Shown in pieces: positions 1 to 6,729 of a stretch of 16,656 nucleotides of DNA. Source of the DNA: CAYUNT01 sp964446285. GTDB taxonomy: Bacteria > Sumerlaeota > Sumerlaeia > SLMS01 > CAYUNT01. The stretch is taken from positions 1-16,656 of the forward strand of contig CAYUNT010000099.1 of the NCBI GenBank assembly GCA_964446285.1, in the 5' to 3' direction. The notes under the pieces are model-generated. The model worked only from the letters and a program-made list of their open reading frames with translations, was not told where the DNA came from and did not search any database. How positions within the stretch are numbered: position 1 is the stretch's first letter; each line of letters opens with the position of its first letter. A program made the position numbers and the translations under genes.

Positions 1-276
1 AAAGCCCTATGCATCCCCCTAAAAACCCGTGAGAAGCATTTACGGAATTGTCCTGAGGGTTCGATGGCAGGGAGCCGGGGAAATGGAAACGCCAAAAGCG
101 CAGGGTCCAGGCAGTCCTTTCAAGCCGAAGAATATTGCTCTCTCGTCCAAATGGCCTTGCCAGCGGCCCGGTGGCGGGGTTTTCAATGTTCAAGAGAAGT
201 TTGCGGGATTTGACAAACTCCGCGCAGACGAGGCACACGCCTCTTTTCTAAAACTCACGCCTGGATCGCCCCCGCA
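1..276. other. gene-free left edge
   Basis: I see no coding region here that resembles a protein family on either strand. The open frames that cross it have no convincing ribosome binding site and their translations look like random low-complexity protein. It holds one terminator-like hairpin (listed separately) and an isolated TTGACA at 210-215 without a matching -10 box at 16-18 bases. It may be the downstream flank of a gene outside the window. Confidence 0.5.
230..248 (+). terminator. possible intrinsic terminator
   Basis: GAGGC (230-234) and GCCTC (239-243) form a perfect 5-bp GC-rich stem around an ACAC loop, followed directly by TTTTCT. The stem is short, so this is a weak candidate. 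It would end transcription entering from the left, just upstream of the small membrane protein gene. Confidence 0.35.
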
Positions 277-660
277 ATGGCCCGCCGAACCGTCCGAGAC
301 ATGCCCCCCGAGGAACAGCCGTTTCCCGTGCGCGGCTATCTTATTATCAATCTCGCATTTTATTTGTTTTGCCTGGGAGTTTACTGGATGGCGGCGGCGC
401 TGAATCGCGGCGAAGTGTTTGGGCTGATCCCAATCCTGATCGCCGTCGCGCTTTGTTTCTCGCTCGTCAGCGTCTATGATGCCCTTTATGACCGGCGCGT
501 AATACGCAGCCAGCAAAGAGAACAGGCCAAACCCGCGCGTGAATCCGCGCGCTCTTCGCGATCTTCCTCTTCATCTTCCTCAAAGGAACGCCCTACTCCC
601 ACCACCTCTTCGGGAACGCGCCCCCCAGTCCCGCGATCCACGGAAGGAGGGGCTTCCTGA
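277..660 (+). CDS. small two-helix membrane protein, unknown function
   Basis: A 127-residue protein that I do not recognise. Two hydrophobic stretches, at about residues 19-42 (starting GYLIINLAFYLF) and 48-66 (FGLIPILIAVALCFSLVSV), look like a transmembrane hairpin. The C-terminal third is a low-complexity Ser/Arg/Thr/Pro tail with a run of seven serines, presumably disordered and cytoplasmic. The start ATG at 277 has only a weak GGAT upstream, and ATG 301 is an alternative that keeps both helices. The stop is one base before the next ATG, and the Shine-Dalgarno site of the next gene lies inside this gene's end, so the two are probably co-transcribed and translationally coupled. Coding status rests on this spacing and on the membrane segments. 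Confidence 0.6.
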   Translation: MARRTVRDMPPEEQPFPVRGYLIINLAFYLFCLGVYWMAAALNRGEVFGLIPILIAVALCFSLVSVYDALYDRRVIRSQQREQAKPARESARSSRSSSSSSSKERPTPTTSSGTRPPVPRSTEGGAS

Positions 661-661
661 G

Positions 662-1075
662 ATGGCGGGCGGAATGTCGCGGGCGGAGCAAAGGGCGGCC
701 AATCGCAGCCCCTTCGAGGACCGGGCCACTTACCGTGTGTTTATCAAGCGCGTTCCAGGCGGCGGGCGGATTGTGGTGCTCGTGGAATGCGAACCCGATG
801 GAAAAAGCGGGGATGCAATTTACGAGGTGAGTTCCGCCAGCCGCGCCAAAACCGTTGTGGCTTATGAAATCACCTCGCCCGGCATGATGACGAGCGCGCC
901 CGTCAACCGCGCCGCGATGGGCCTGTGGGGATTTGTCGGAACTGTCTCGGGATACGGGGCCAATGCGTATTTCCGCGAGGGGGGCGATTTGCGCACGATC
1001 GTCCGCGATTTCGGAACTCTGGCGAAGCGGCCCGGATTGTTTGCCCGCCTGTTTGGATGGATGCGAAAGGGATAA
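662..1075 (+). CDS. conserved-looking hypothetical protein
   Basis: A 137-residue protein of unknown function. ATG 662 is chosen because GGAGG at 646-650 sits 11 bases before it; the frame stays open further upstream but only inside the previous gene. Residues 22-75 alternate charged and hydrophobic residues in a beta-rich pattern (ATYRVFIKRV, RIVVLVECEPDG, AKTVVAYEITS). Residues 84-104 form a Gly/Ala-rich hydrophobic patch (AAMGLWGFVGTVSGYGANAY) that could be a membrane-contacting helix. A basic tail ends in RLFGWMRKG. There is no signal peptide. It lies between the small membrane protein (1-base gap) and the URO-D-family gene (8-base gap), which argues for one transcript. I cannot assign a function. 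Confidence 0.65.
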   Translation: MAGGMSRAEQRAANRSPFEDRATYRVFIKRVPGGGRIVVLVECEPDGKSGDAIYEVSSASRAKTVVAYEITSPGMMTSAPVNRAAMGLWGFVGTVSGYGANAYFREGGDLRTIVRDFGTLAKRPGLFARLFGWMRKG

Positions 1076-1083
1076 ATAACTCA

Positions 1084-2154
1084 ATGGATTCTCGCGAACG
1101 AGTTCTGGCCGCCCTGCATCACAAGGAACCCGACCGGGTGCCTTATACGGATGGCCCGTGGACGACAACGGTCATGCGTTGGAGAAAGGAAGGGCTGCCC
1201 GAGGGCGTCGAACCCGCCGAGTATTTCGACTATGAGTTCGTGGGATTCGGCGCGGAAACCTCACTCGGTTTCCCGAGAGTTGTCATCGAAGAAACGGACG
1301 ATCACATCATCGAGCGCAATGCAAATGGCGCGACGACGAAGAATTGGAAGCGCCGCACCTCGACGCCAATGCTTATGGATTTCACCATCCGCTCGCGAGA
1401 GGCGTGGGAAGAGCACAAGCACCGCATGGTCTGGCGCCCGGACCGGCTTCTTTGGGCCACCGACAAGCCCATCTACGAAAAGGCGCGCCGACAGGGCAAA
1501 TTTGTTCACATTTCTTTCGCCATCGGATATGATGAGCTTTCCTCCATCGTTGGCCCGCACAACCTCCTGCCCGCTATGATCGAAGACCCGGATTGGGTGG
1601 AGGACATGTTCCGGACGTTTATGGACGTGAAGATCGCCGCTACAGAGGAAATGCTGGCGGCGGGCTATGAGTTTGACGGCGCGTTTGTGTATGACGACCT
1701 CGGCTATCGAAATGGCCCGTTTTTCTCGACTGATATTTACCGCGCTTTGCTTTTTCCGCAGCACAAGCGCCTTTGCGATTTGTTTCACTCCAAAGGCTGG
1801 AAAGTAATTTTGCACAGCTGCGGCAACGTGAACATGCATATCCCAGCGCTGATCGAGGCGGGCTTCGATTGCCTGCAGCCGCTCGAGGTCAAAGCCGGCA
1901 TGGATTTAATTCAATTGAAAAAGGATTACGGCGAACGGCTCGCGTTTATGGGCGGGCTGGACGTCCGCGCGTTTGCCGATCCCGATCCGGCGGTGGCCGA
2001 GCGCGAAATCCGCTCGAAAATCGAGTTCGCCATGCGCGGCGGCGGATACATCGCGCACTCGGACCACTCGCTGCCTGACAATATCAGTTTCGACCGATAC
2101 AAACGCGTTGTGGAATGGATCCGGCGCTACGGAACCTATCCGGTTTCTTCCTGA
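1084..2154 (+). CDS. URO-D superfamily protein (uroporphyrinogen decarboxylase / corrinoid methyltransferase-like)
   Basis: A 356-residue cytoplasmic TIM-barrel protein of the uroporphyrinogen decarboxylase/MtaA-CmuA superfamily. The N-terminus (RERVLAALHHKEPDRVP) is the usual opening motif of the family. The motif HSCGNV (residues 244-249) matches the H-x-C zinc-binding motif of the methyltransferase-like branch, and FMGGLDVR (288-295) is the conserved strand after it. The third zinc ligand of MtaA-type enzymes, a Cys near the C-terminus, is not present; the equivalent segment reads AHSDHSLP (324-331). The arginines used for porphyrin binding by true HemE are not obvious, and no heme genes are near, so HemE is unlikely. 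It is probably a methyltransferase or a decarboxylase of unknown substrate. The start ATG 1084 follows GAAAGGGA at the end of the previous gene and lies 8 bases after that gene's stop, suggesting an operon. Confidence 0.88.
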   Translation: MDSRERVLAALHHKEPDRVPYTDGPWTTTVMRWRKEGLPEGVEPAEYFDYEFVGFGAETSLGFPRVVIEETDDHIIERNANGATTKNWKRRTSTPMLMDFTIRSREAWEEHKHRMVWRPDRLLWATDKPIYEKARRQGKFVHISFAIGYDELSSIVGPHNLLPAMIEDPDWVEDMFRTFMDVKIAATEEMLAAGYEFDGAFVYDDLGYRNGPFFSTDIYRALLFPQHKRLCDLFHSKGWKVILHSCGNVNMHIPALIEAGFDCLQPLEVKAGMDLIQLKKDYGERLAFMGGLDVRAFADPDPAVAEREIRSKIEFAMRGGGYIAHSDHSLPDNISFDRYKRVVEWIRRYGTYPVSS

Positions 2155-2247
2155 TGATCTTTGCATAGATAAAAGACAAAATTCACAAGACGGGCATGGC
2201 AACAAAGCCTTATCAGGGAATCCCCTGCGGGAGAGGCGCGCATGGCC

Positions 2248-2278
2248 TTTGCCGGGTTCCGGCAAACTCGGATTTTTG
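2248..2278 (+). terminator. probable intrinsic terminator after the URO-D gene
   Basis: TTTGCCGG (2248-2255) and CCGGCAAA (2259-2266) pair perfectly over 8 bp around a GTT loop. A TTTTT run follows at 2273-2277 after a six-base gap. The hairpin lies about 95 bases past the stop codon of the URO-D-like gene and well before the next gene, as expected for the end of the 277-2154 unit. The gap before the T run makes the call less certain. Confidence 0.5.
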
Positions 2279-2318
2279 CTTAGTTACTGGTTTTATCAGA
2301 ATTTAATCTTTTCCGCAC

Positions 2319-2350
2319 TTGATTTGGACTGGGCTTTTGGAGAATATAAG
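2319..2350 (+). promoter_or_regulatory. possible promoter for the OB/thioredoxin-like gene
   Basis: TATAAG at 2345-2350 matches five of six positions of the -10 consensus and lies 27 bases before the ATG at 2378. The upstream TTGATT (2319-2324) leaves a 20-base spacer, which is long; TTTGGA (2323-2328) gives 16 bases but is a poorer match. The local AT-richness contrasts with the flanking genes. Whether the housekeeping sigma of this organism uses this consensus is unknown. Confidence 0.35.
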
Positions 2351-2377
2351 ACGACTTGAATTCGAGGGTTGTTTATC

Positions 2378-3757
2378 ATGAATTCAATAACTGCGACACC
2401 AAAGAGCCAGGGGGTCGGAAGGCAGGTTGCGGCTATGTGGGCCGCCGGCATGCTTATAGCGGCCTGCGCGGCATTTTGCCCGCCTCATTTGGCTGCGCAA
2501 ACCTCCTCCTCGGGCGCGCCCGCCAGTTTTTCCGGGGCAATTTCCTCGTGGTCCGTTTCGCCCGCGCTTGTGGGCAGCGAAATAACCATACACGGCGCGC
2601 TGCGAGAGGTAATTTCTCCGCGGACGTCCTCCGCGCCGATCCGATTTGTTCTTGATAGCAACCGCAATGCGCCCGTCGAGGTTGTATTCTGGGCGGAATT
2701 GTCCACGGCGATTCTTGGCCCACAAGGATATCCGCCGACAGGCACGCATGTGTATGCGCGCGGGGTGCTTTCAACTTTTCAAGACAGCCTGCAACTGAAG
2801 ATCAAGAATGCCTCGGACATTTATCTGGCGGGTTACGCAAGCGCGGCCCCTGCGGCCCCCGCGCCTCCCGCAGCCGCTCCGGCAAACGCTCCCGCGAGCG
2901 CCCCGGCGGCAGTTCAGCAAGCAAGCGCCGCGCAACCCGGATCGCCCCAAGTGGCGGGCGCCGCTTCCGCGATTCCTTACTATCAGATTTCGGACCTGCC
3001 CATGCTGATCAAAACCAAAATGAATCAGGTGGTTGCCATCCGGGGCATATCGGCCGACTATCGGGCCTCGTGGAGTCCTCGCGCGCCCAATATCGTCTAT
3101 CTGCGCGAAGGCGCAAACCAGGTCGAGGTCGTCTATTGGCCTTCGGATGGCGGCGCGGATGTGGCGAATTTCTCACAACCGGGAACTCCGGTATTTGCCC
3201 GCGGAGTTTTGCAGAATTACCAGGGGCGGTTGCAGATCAAGATCGAGAATTTGTCGAATCTCTCGACCAGTCCGCTTCTGCCCGCCTCCGCCGCAACGGG
3301 GAGCACAACGGCGGGGAGCGCGGCATCTTCCGGAACGCCCGCCAGCCGCGTTCAGCAGCCTGTTTCCTCACCGGCCGCCGCCACTGCCACCAGCGCGTCC
3401 GCCCCGGCCGCGGACAAGATCGAGTGGAAGCCCTACAACCTGATCGAAGCCCAGGAGACCCTGACACAAAAAGGCTCGATTCTCATCTATGCCCGCTCCG
3501 AACGCATTCCCCGATGCCAGCAGTTTGAAAACGCTTATTTGCTGCGTCCGGCGCTGGTGTCGATGATCGGAGCGCGCAAAATCTTCTTCGTGGACGTGGA
3601 CGATCCGGCAAACGCCGCCTATGTGTCGCAATTGCGGCTGAATCGAGTGCCTTCGCTTGTTCTCATCCAAAGCAAGGCCGCCCCGGTTCAGTTCCTTTAC
3701 GAGGACATTACCACACCCGCGCAGGTTGTGGCCTTTTTGAATATGGTCCCGCGCTGA
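2378..3757 (+). CDS. secreted protein with two OB-fold-like repeats and a thioredoxin-like domain
   Basis: A 459-residue exported protein. ATG 2378 is preceded by GAGGG at 2364-2368; a TTG nine bases upstream is a less likely start. Residues about 16-40 form a signal peptide with probable cleavage after HLAA. Two similar beta-rich domains follow, at about 53-151 and 201-297. Each has the order strand, VE-VV-W (VEVVFW, VEVVYW), then VYARGVL or VFARGVL, then a Gln-Leu-rich strand (SLQLKIKNAS, RLQIKIENLS), a pattern like OB-folds of the tRNA_anti type. Ala/Pro-rich linkers separate them (153-200, 300-345). Residues 350-459 look like a thioredoxin fold: YARSERIPRCQQFE at the active-site position, FFVDVDD, and the cis-proline loop VPSLVLI. 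Only one cysteine (C380) remains of the CxxC. Role unknown; location periplasmic or outer surface. Confidence 0.78.
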   Translation: MNSITATPKSQGVGRQVAAMWAAGMLIAACAAFCPPHLAAQTSSSGAPASFSGAISSWSVSPALVGSEITIHGALREVISPRTSSAPIRFVLDSNRNAPVEVVFWAELSTAILGPQGYPPTGTHVYARGVLSTFQDSLQLKIKNASDIYLAGYASAAPAAPAPPAAAPANAPASAPAAVQQASAAQPGSPQVAGAASAIPYYQISDLPMLIKTKMNQVVAIRGISADYRASWSPRAPNIVYLREGANQVEVVYWPSDGGADVANFSQPGTPVFARGVLQNYQGRLQIKIENLSNLSTSPLLPASAATGSTTAGSAASSGTPASRVQQPVSSPAAATATSASAPAADKIEWKPYNLIEAQETLTQKGSILIYARSERIPRCQQFENAYLLRPALVSMIGARKIFFVDVDDPANAAYVSQLRLNRVPSLVLIQSKAAPVQFLYEDITTPAQVVAFLNMVPR

Positions 3758-3784
3758 CGGCGCGCCTGCATGGCACGCCTCTCC

Positions 3785-5971
3785 CTAGCGCGCAATCCAG
3801 CCCGCGCCGGGGGGAAGCGCGAAATCCGCGTTGATTGTGATGATTTGCCCGGCGGCGAGCGGTGGCGCAACAAGGCGCACATCCGGGCGTCCGGCTTTGG
3901 AAAATTTGAGGACGTGCGCGCCGGGCGGAACCTCAAGTATTCCATACCATCCGCTGCCATCCGAGACCGTGGCGGTCGCCGGGAAGCCGTCGATCATCAC
4001 GGTGGCATGATCCACCGCCGAACCGCCATCCGTGACCACGCCTTCGAAAATCCCTTTTGTGGGCGAGGCCTTCCAGACCGGCGCGGGCGGGTCCACCCAT
4101 TCGGTAAAGACCTGGGTGCGAAGCGCATCGTAGAACTGCGTGCGCGTTTCGCCGCTGGCGCTGCCGCTGACTTCACTGCCCCAATCATAAATTGACACGC
4201 CGTCCGCGCCCTGATTGAGCGCCCAGGATAGCTGGCTCATCGAGTCGGCGATGGAGGCCTGCAAATAGTTGCCCACACCAATGATGCTGCCCCGCAGATT
4301 GTCGCTGGCCAGCGAGAGATTCGTCCATCCCTGAAACCGCGCGCTGTCCGTAGCGTAGTTCATAATCATGTTATAGTCCACAACGCCCTTTTGCAGCCAT
4401 CCAACCCAGTCTTGATACACTGCGGCATACGCGTCGGACGCCGTGAAATTCCCGTAATTGTAGCCCCAGTTGACTGTGCAGACGCTTAGCACTACATTGG
4501 GGTTCACCATAAGCGACTTCACATAGACTTTTTTCACCTCAAGCGTAACGCACTCGCGCCGCCAGTTGTTCCAGTCCCGGTCGCTTGAAGTCGGCGTGCC
4601 GGTTTTGCCATACACGGCGTTGAAACGCGCCACGCTCACGGGATTGTATCCCCAATCGCCCGCGGCCTCGGGATAGCGGATGTAATCGAGGTTGACGCCG
4701 TCGAGGTCGTAATTTTGCAGGCAATCCACAATCACAGACACGTTGTGGTCCACTGTGCCCGGGTGTCCGGGATCGAGAAATGTCGTGTTGCCACTTGACG
4801 TATTGCCTTCCGAATCGCTCATCACATATTCCGGATGGAGCGAAAGCACATGCTGCGACGGAAAGGTCAGGCTCGTGGCAATGCGATGCATGACAAACCA
4901 GCCGTGGACCTGAACGCGCTTCTTGCCGCCTGTGGTGTCGTGGGCCTTTTGCAGCAGAGTTCCAAGCGCGTCGTAAGTGGAAGATATGTTCGTGGCGCGA
5001 GGCTCGATGTGAGAGTTGTAATAGGCGTCGCCCACCTTGCGAATTTCGGGAATGACGGTGTTGATATTGCTGTTGCGGCAAGTGGAAAGCAGCGTATCCG
5101 CCTGGCTGGAGGTCAGAAAGCCCGTGTTCCAGGAATCAATCCAAACGCAGCGCCACTTCGGCGGCGCCCCGAGCAGCGTAACAATGTAAGAATTGGATGG
5201 ACTCGTGGCGGTTTGAAGCGCGCTGTCAGTGGCGGCGATGAAATACGTGACAGTGGAGCCATCGGGTTGCGCCGGAATGAATGCGCCGAAAACGCTATCT
5301 CCCGCCGCGCCATCGCCGTGCGCGCCATCATCGAAAAGGCGCGCGCTGCCGCTTCCGCCTCCGGGCGAAACCGACCAATTCAAAAGCACTTCTGACAACC
5401 CGTCGTCGTCTGTGACAGTGGCAGTAGCAGTGACTATATCGGCTGGTTTAGGATTCGCGGGCGAATGCGCAATCGAGGAAATTGCAGGATACTTATCCGA
5501 AGGAGCGCGGAAAATTACGGCGTCGGCGATATAAGCGCCCGATCCGCCGTTGTTGTCCAGGCGCACGCTGCCCGAGGTTCCCGCCTCGAAGCGGAAAGTG
5601 CCGAGTATCTCTTCGCCCAGTCCGGAGCCTTGCTGGCTGACATGAACGACCGTGGTCCCGTCGGCGTGTGTGATAGTGTAGGGCGCATCGGGTGTGCGAT
5701 TTGAACCGCGGCGGAAAATCGCCGCGACTTCATAACGTCCGGCGGCGGCAATGGTGGGAGTCCATATAGCATAGCCGGCAACATTATAGTCGGCGGTATA
5801 GCGATATGTGCCGCCGTTGTAACCGCTTGTGCTGCTGAGCCGCCAGTCACCGTTTTCCACATACCCCGGCGCGCCCTGATCGTTGTCCACCACGACATCC
5901 TGGGCAAAGGCCAGCGTCACGGCGAGGCCGCCACAGCATAAAAAGGCCGCCAAACGAAGAAAAACCTTCAT
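3785..5971 (-). CDS. secreted multidomain GHL10-type glycosyl hydrolase-like protein
   Basis: A 728-residue exported protein. The start is the ATG whose complement lies at 5969-5971, preceded on the minus strand by GGAAGG at nine bases. A signal peptide (residues 1-23, ending AFA before QD) is followed by a golvesin/xanthan-lyase CBD-like domain (about 24-156, DNDQGAPGYVENGDW). Next is an Ig-like domain (about 161-266) and then a barrel domain of the glycosyl hydrolase-like 10 family (about 271-620). The barrel shows the N-terminal CVWIDSW, the segment VQVHGWFVMHRI, and the motif DLDGVNLDYIRYP (422-434), with D429 a likely acidic catalytic residue. Residues about 640-718 resemble a carboxypeptidase regulatory-like beta-sandwich. 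It probably binds and cleaves a polysaccharide outside the cytoplasm; the substrate is unknown. The gene converges on the OB/thioredoxin-like gene with 27 bases between stops. Confidence 0.85.
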   Translation of the reverse strand: MKVFLRLAAFLCCGGLAVTLAFAQDVVVDNDQGAPGYVENGDWRLSSTSGYNGGTYRYTADYNVAGYAIWTPTIAAAGRYEVAAIFRRGSNRTPDAPYTITHADGTTVVHVSQQGSGLGEEILGTFRFEAGTSGSVRLDNNGGSGAYIADAVIFRAPSDKYPAISSIAHSPANPKPADIVTATATVTDDDGLSEVLLNWSVSPGGGSGSARLFDDGAHGDGAAGDSVFGAFIPAQPDGSTVTYFIAATDSALQTATSPSNSYIVTLLGAPPKWRCVWIDSWNTGFLTSSQADTLLSTCRNSNINTVIPEIRKVGDAYYNSHIEPRATNISSTYDALGTLLQKAHDTTGGKKRVQVHGWFVMHRIATSLTFPSQHVLSLHPEYVMSDSEGNTSSGNTTFLDPGHPGTVDHNVSVIVDCLQNYDLDGVNLDYIRYPEAAGDWGYNPVSVARFNAVYGKTGTPTSSDRDWNNWRRECVTLEVKKVYVKSLMVNPNVVLSVCTVNWGYNYGNFTASDAYAAVYQDWVGWLQKGVVDYNMIMNYATDSARFQGWTNLSLASDNLRGSIIGVGNYLQASIADSMSQLSWALNQGADGVSIYDWGSEVSGSASGETRTQFYDALRTQVFTEWVDPPAPVWKASPTKGIFEGVVTDGGSAVDHATVMIDGFPATATVSDGSGWYGILEVPPGAHVLKFSKAGRPDVRLVAPPLAAGQIITINADFALPPGAGWIAR

Positions 5972-6169
5972 GATTCTCAACCTTCCAGCGCAGATTTGGA
6001 TTGGGGCCGCGGCGCCGGGGCCGCAAGAAGGGAAACGAAAAAAGAAAGCCGTGATAAGTGTTGAATGCGCATCGCCAGGCGAATAGCGGCGATTCACGCC
6101 TTATCCGCTCCATGCAGGCGTTTGAGGTCCTGCTTGGCAAGCGGATTTCCGCGGTCCAGGGCGCTTTCT

Positions 6170-6271
6170 CAGGAACTGTTCAAAGTGCAGGAAAAATCTT
6201 GGGCGAGACGCCCAAGCCACCGGAATTACGGGCAAGATGCCCGTGCCACCAGTAACTTTGAACAGTTCCTG
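6170..6271. repeat. 102-bp inverted-repeat element with nested palindromes
   Basis: CAGGAACTGTTCAAAGT (6170-6186) is repeated as its exact reverse complement ACTTTGAACAGTTCCTG (6255-6271), a perfect 17-bp inverted repeat around a 68-base interior. The interior carries two more palindromes with the same AGA loop: CTTGGGCG/CGCCCAAG (6198-6205 and 6209-6216) and ACGGGCA/TGCCCGT (6228-6234 and 6238-6244), each followed within one base by GCCACC (6217-6222, and GTGCCACC at 6243-6250). This looks like a small non-autonomous repeat element or a folded RNA element. No transposase and no clear target-site duplication are visible. Confidence 0.75.
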
Positions 6272-6331
6272 GGCGTTATCGGGCACATCTGGATACTGTT
6301 ACCAACAGATAGGGAAAGCCCCGTCACTTCA

Positions 6332-6388
6332 TTCCGGGTTCTGCATACGCTGACAGGTCTTGGGACGTTCTTTATGCAGAACCCCGAA
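6332..6388. repeat. 16-bp inverted repeat, 25-base loop
   Basis: GGGTTCTGCATA (6336-6347) pairs exactly with TATGCAGAACCC (6373-6384). The match extends to 15 of 16 positions as TTCC...CATA (6332-6347) with TATG...CGAA (6373-6388). It has no T tract on either side, so a terminator role is unlikely. It lies 60 bases right of the 102-bp element and could belong to the same repeat family. Confidence 0.6.
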
Positions 6389-6438
6389 CGTAGTGAGGGG
6401 GTGAATGCGGTTCGAGTCAGCAACAGTGTCACGATGCG

Positions 6439-6470
6439 CCCGGCATTATCCTGAGGAGGACAATAGCGGG
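6439..6470. repeat. imperfect stem-loop
   Basis: CCCG (6439-6442) and CGGG (6467-6470) enclose ATTATCCT (6445-6452) and AGGACAAT (6457-6464), which pair with one mismatch around a GAGG loop. Two mismatches separate the inner and outer stems. There is no following T run. Confidence 0.4.
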
Positions 6471-6521
6471 AATCCTAAGTGGCAGTTCGCCTGCACACTT
6501 TTCACAGACCGCAGAGACAGT

Positions 6522-6581
6522 TGGAATTTGGAGCCTCATGTTATCTGATTGGCGCCCAGATGGCTCCAATAAAAAATTCCA
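6522..6581. repeat. bulged 14-bp inverted repeat
   Basis: TGGAATTTGGAGCC (6522-6535) pairs with GGCTCCAA (6562-6569) and ATTCCA (6576-6581), leaving an A-rich bulge TAAAAA at 6570-6575 on the right arm. The loop is 26 bases. Function unknown; no terminator tract follows. Confidence 0.45.
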
Positions 6582-6608
6582 TTCCGAAAGCATATTTTTG
6601 TTGTTGTT

Positions 6609-6664
6609 GTAGAAAAAAAGTTTCTACGGTGGCCCGAGTTGTCCCGGAAACATGGGTTTCCGGG
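6609..6664 (+). promoter_or_regulatory. two perfect hairpins upstream of the aminotransferase gene
   Basis: GTAGAAA (6609-6615) and TTTCTAC (6621-6627) form a 7-bp stem with an AAAAG loop. CCCGGAAAC (6643-6651) and GTTTCCGGG (6656-6664) form a perfect 9-bp stem with a four-base loop. GGCCCG at 6631-6636 could instead pair with CGGGCC (6661-6666), so mutually exclusive folds are possible. They end 65 bases before the GTG start and may be part of its 5' leader; a regulatory role is inferred only. Confidence 0.4.
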
Positions 6665-6729
6665 CCGGCGCGATACGGGGAAATAAAATCAGGACCAAGG
6701 CTCGTGGCCGCGGCCCGGGAGTGCGTCCC

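Larger units (their letters stand above)
5972..6729. other. long gene-free region rich in inverted repeats
   Basis: No protein in this stretch looks real on either strand; open frames here are short and two of them merely read through repeats. Bases 5972-6100 are the leader of the minus-strand glycosidase-like gene and contain a 6-bp hairpin, ATCGCC (6071-6076) with GGCGAT (6088-6093). From 6170 to 6664 there are six separate inverted repeats, listed individually. The last 65 bases before the aminotransferase start hold its ribosome binding site. Confidence 0.7.

Noticed and set aside
43..54. A 12-base word CGGAATTGTCCT shared with 8793-8804
   Set aside because: A window of this size is expected to contain several 12-base matches by chance, and the flanks do not match.
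210..215. TTGACA as a promoter -35 for the first gene
   Set aside because: No acceptable -10 box lies 16-18 bases downstream, and a terminator-like hairpin would follow it at once.
29..403. Open frame on the plus strand at the left edge (124 codons)
   Set aside because: No ribosome binding site, unnatural composition, and it overlaps the better-supported membrane protein gene at 277.
593..1168. Long minus-strand open frame opposite the first genes
   Set aside because: It is the antisense of two genes with good spacing and ribosome binding sites; high GC favours such shadow frames.
1084..2154. Naming the URO-D-like gene hemE
   Set aside because: The H-x-C motif and lack of porphyrin-binding arginines point to the methyltransferase-like branch, and no heme genes are near.
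6226..6432. Minus-strand open frame of 68 codons through the repeat region
   Set aside because: It merely reads through the inverted repeats; the translation is of the kind that repeat elements produce and shows no domain.
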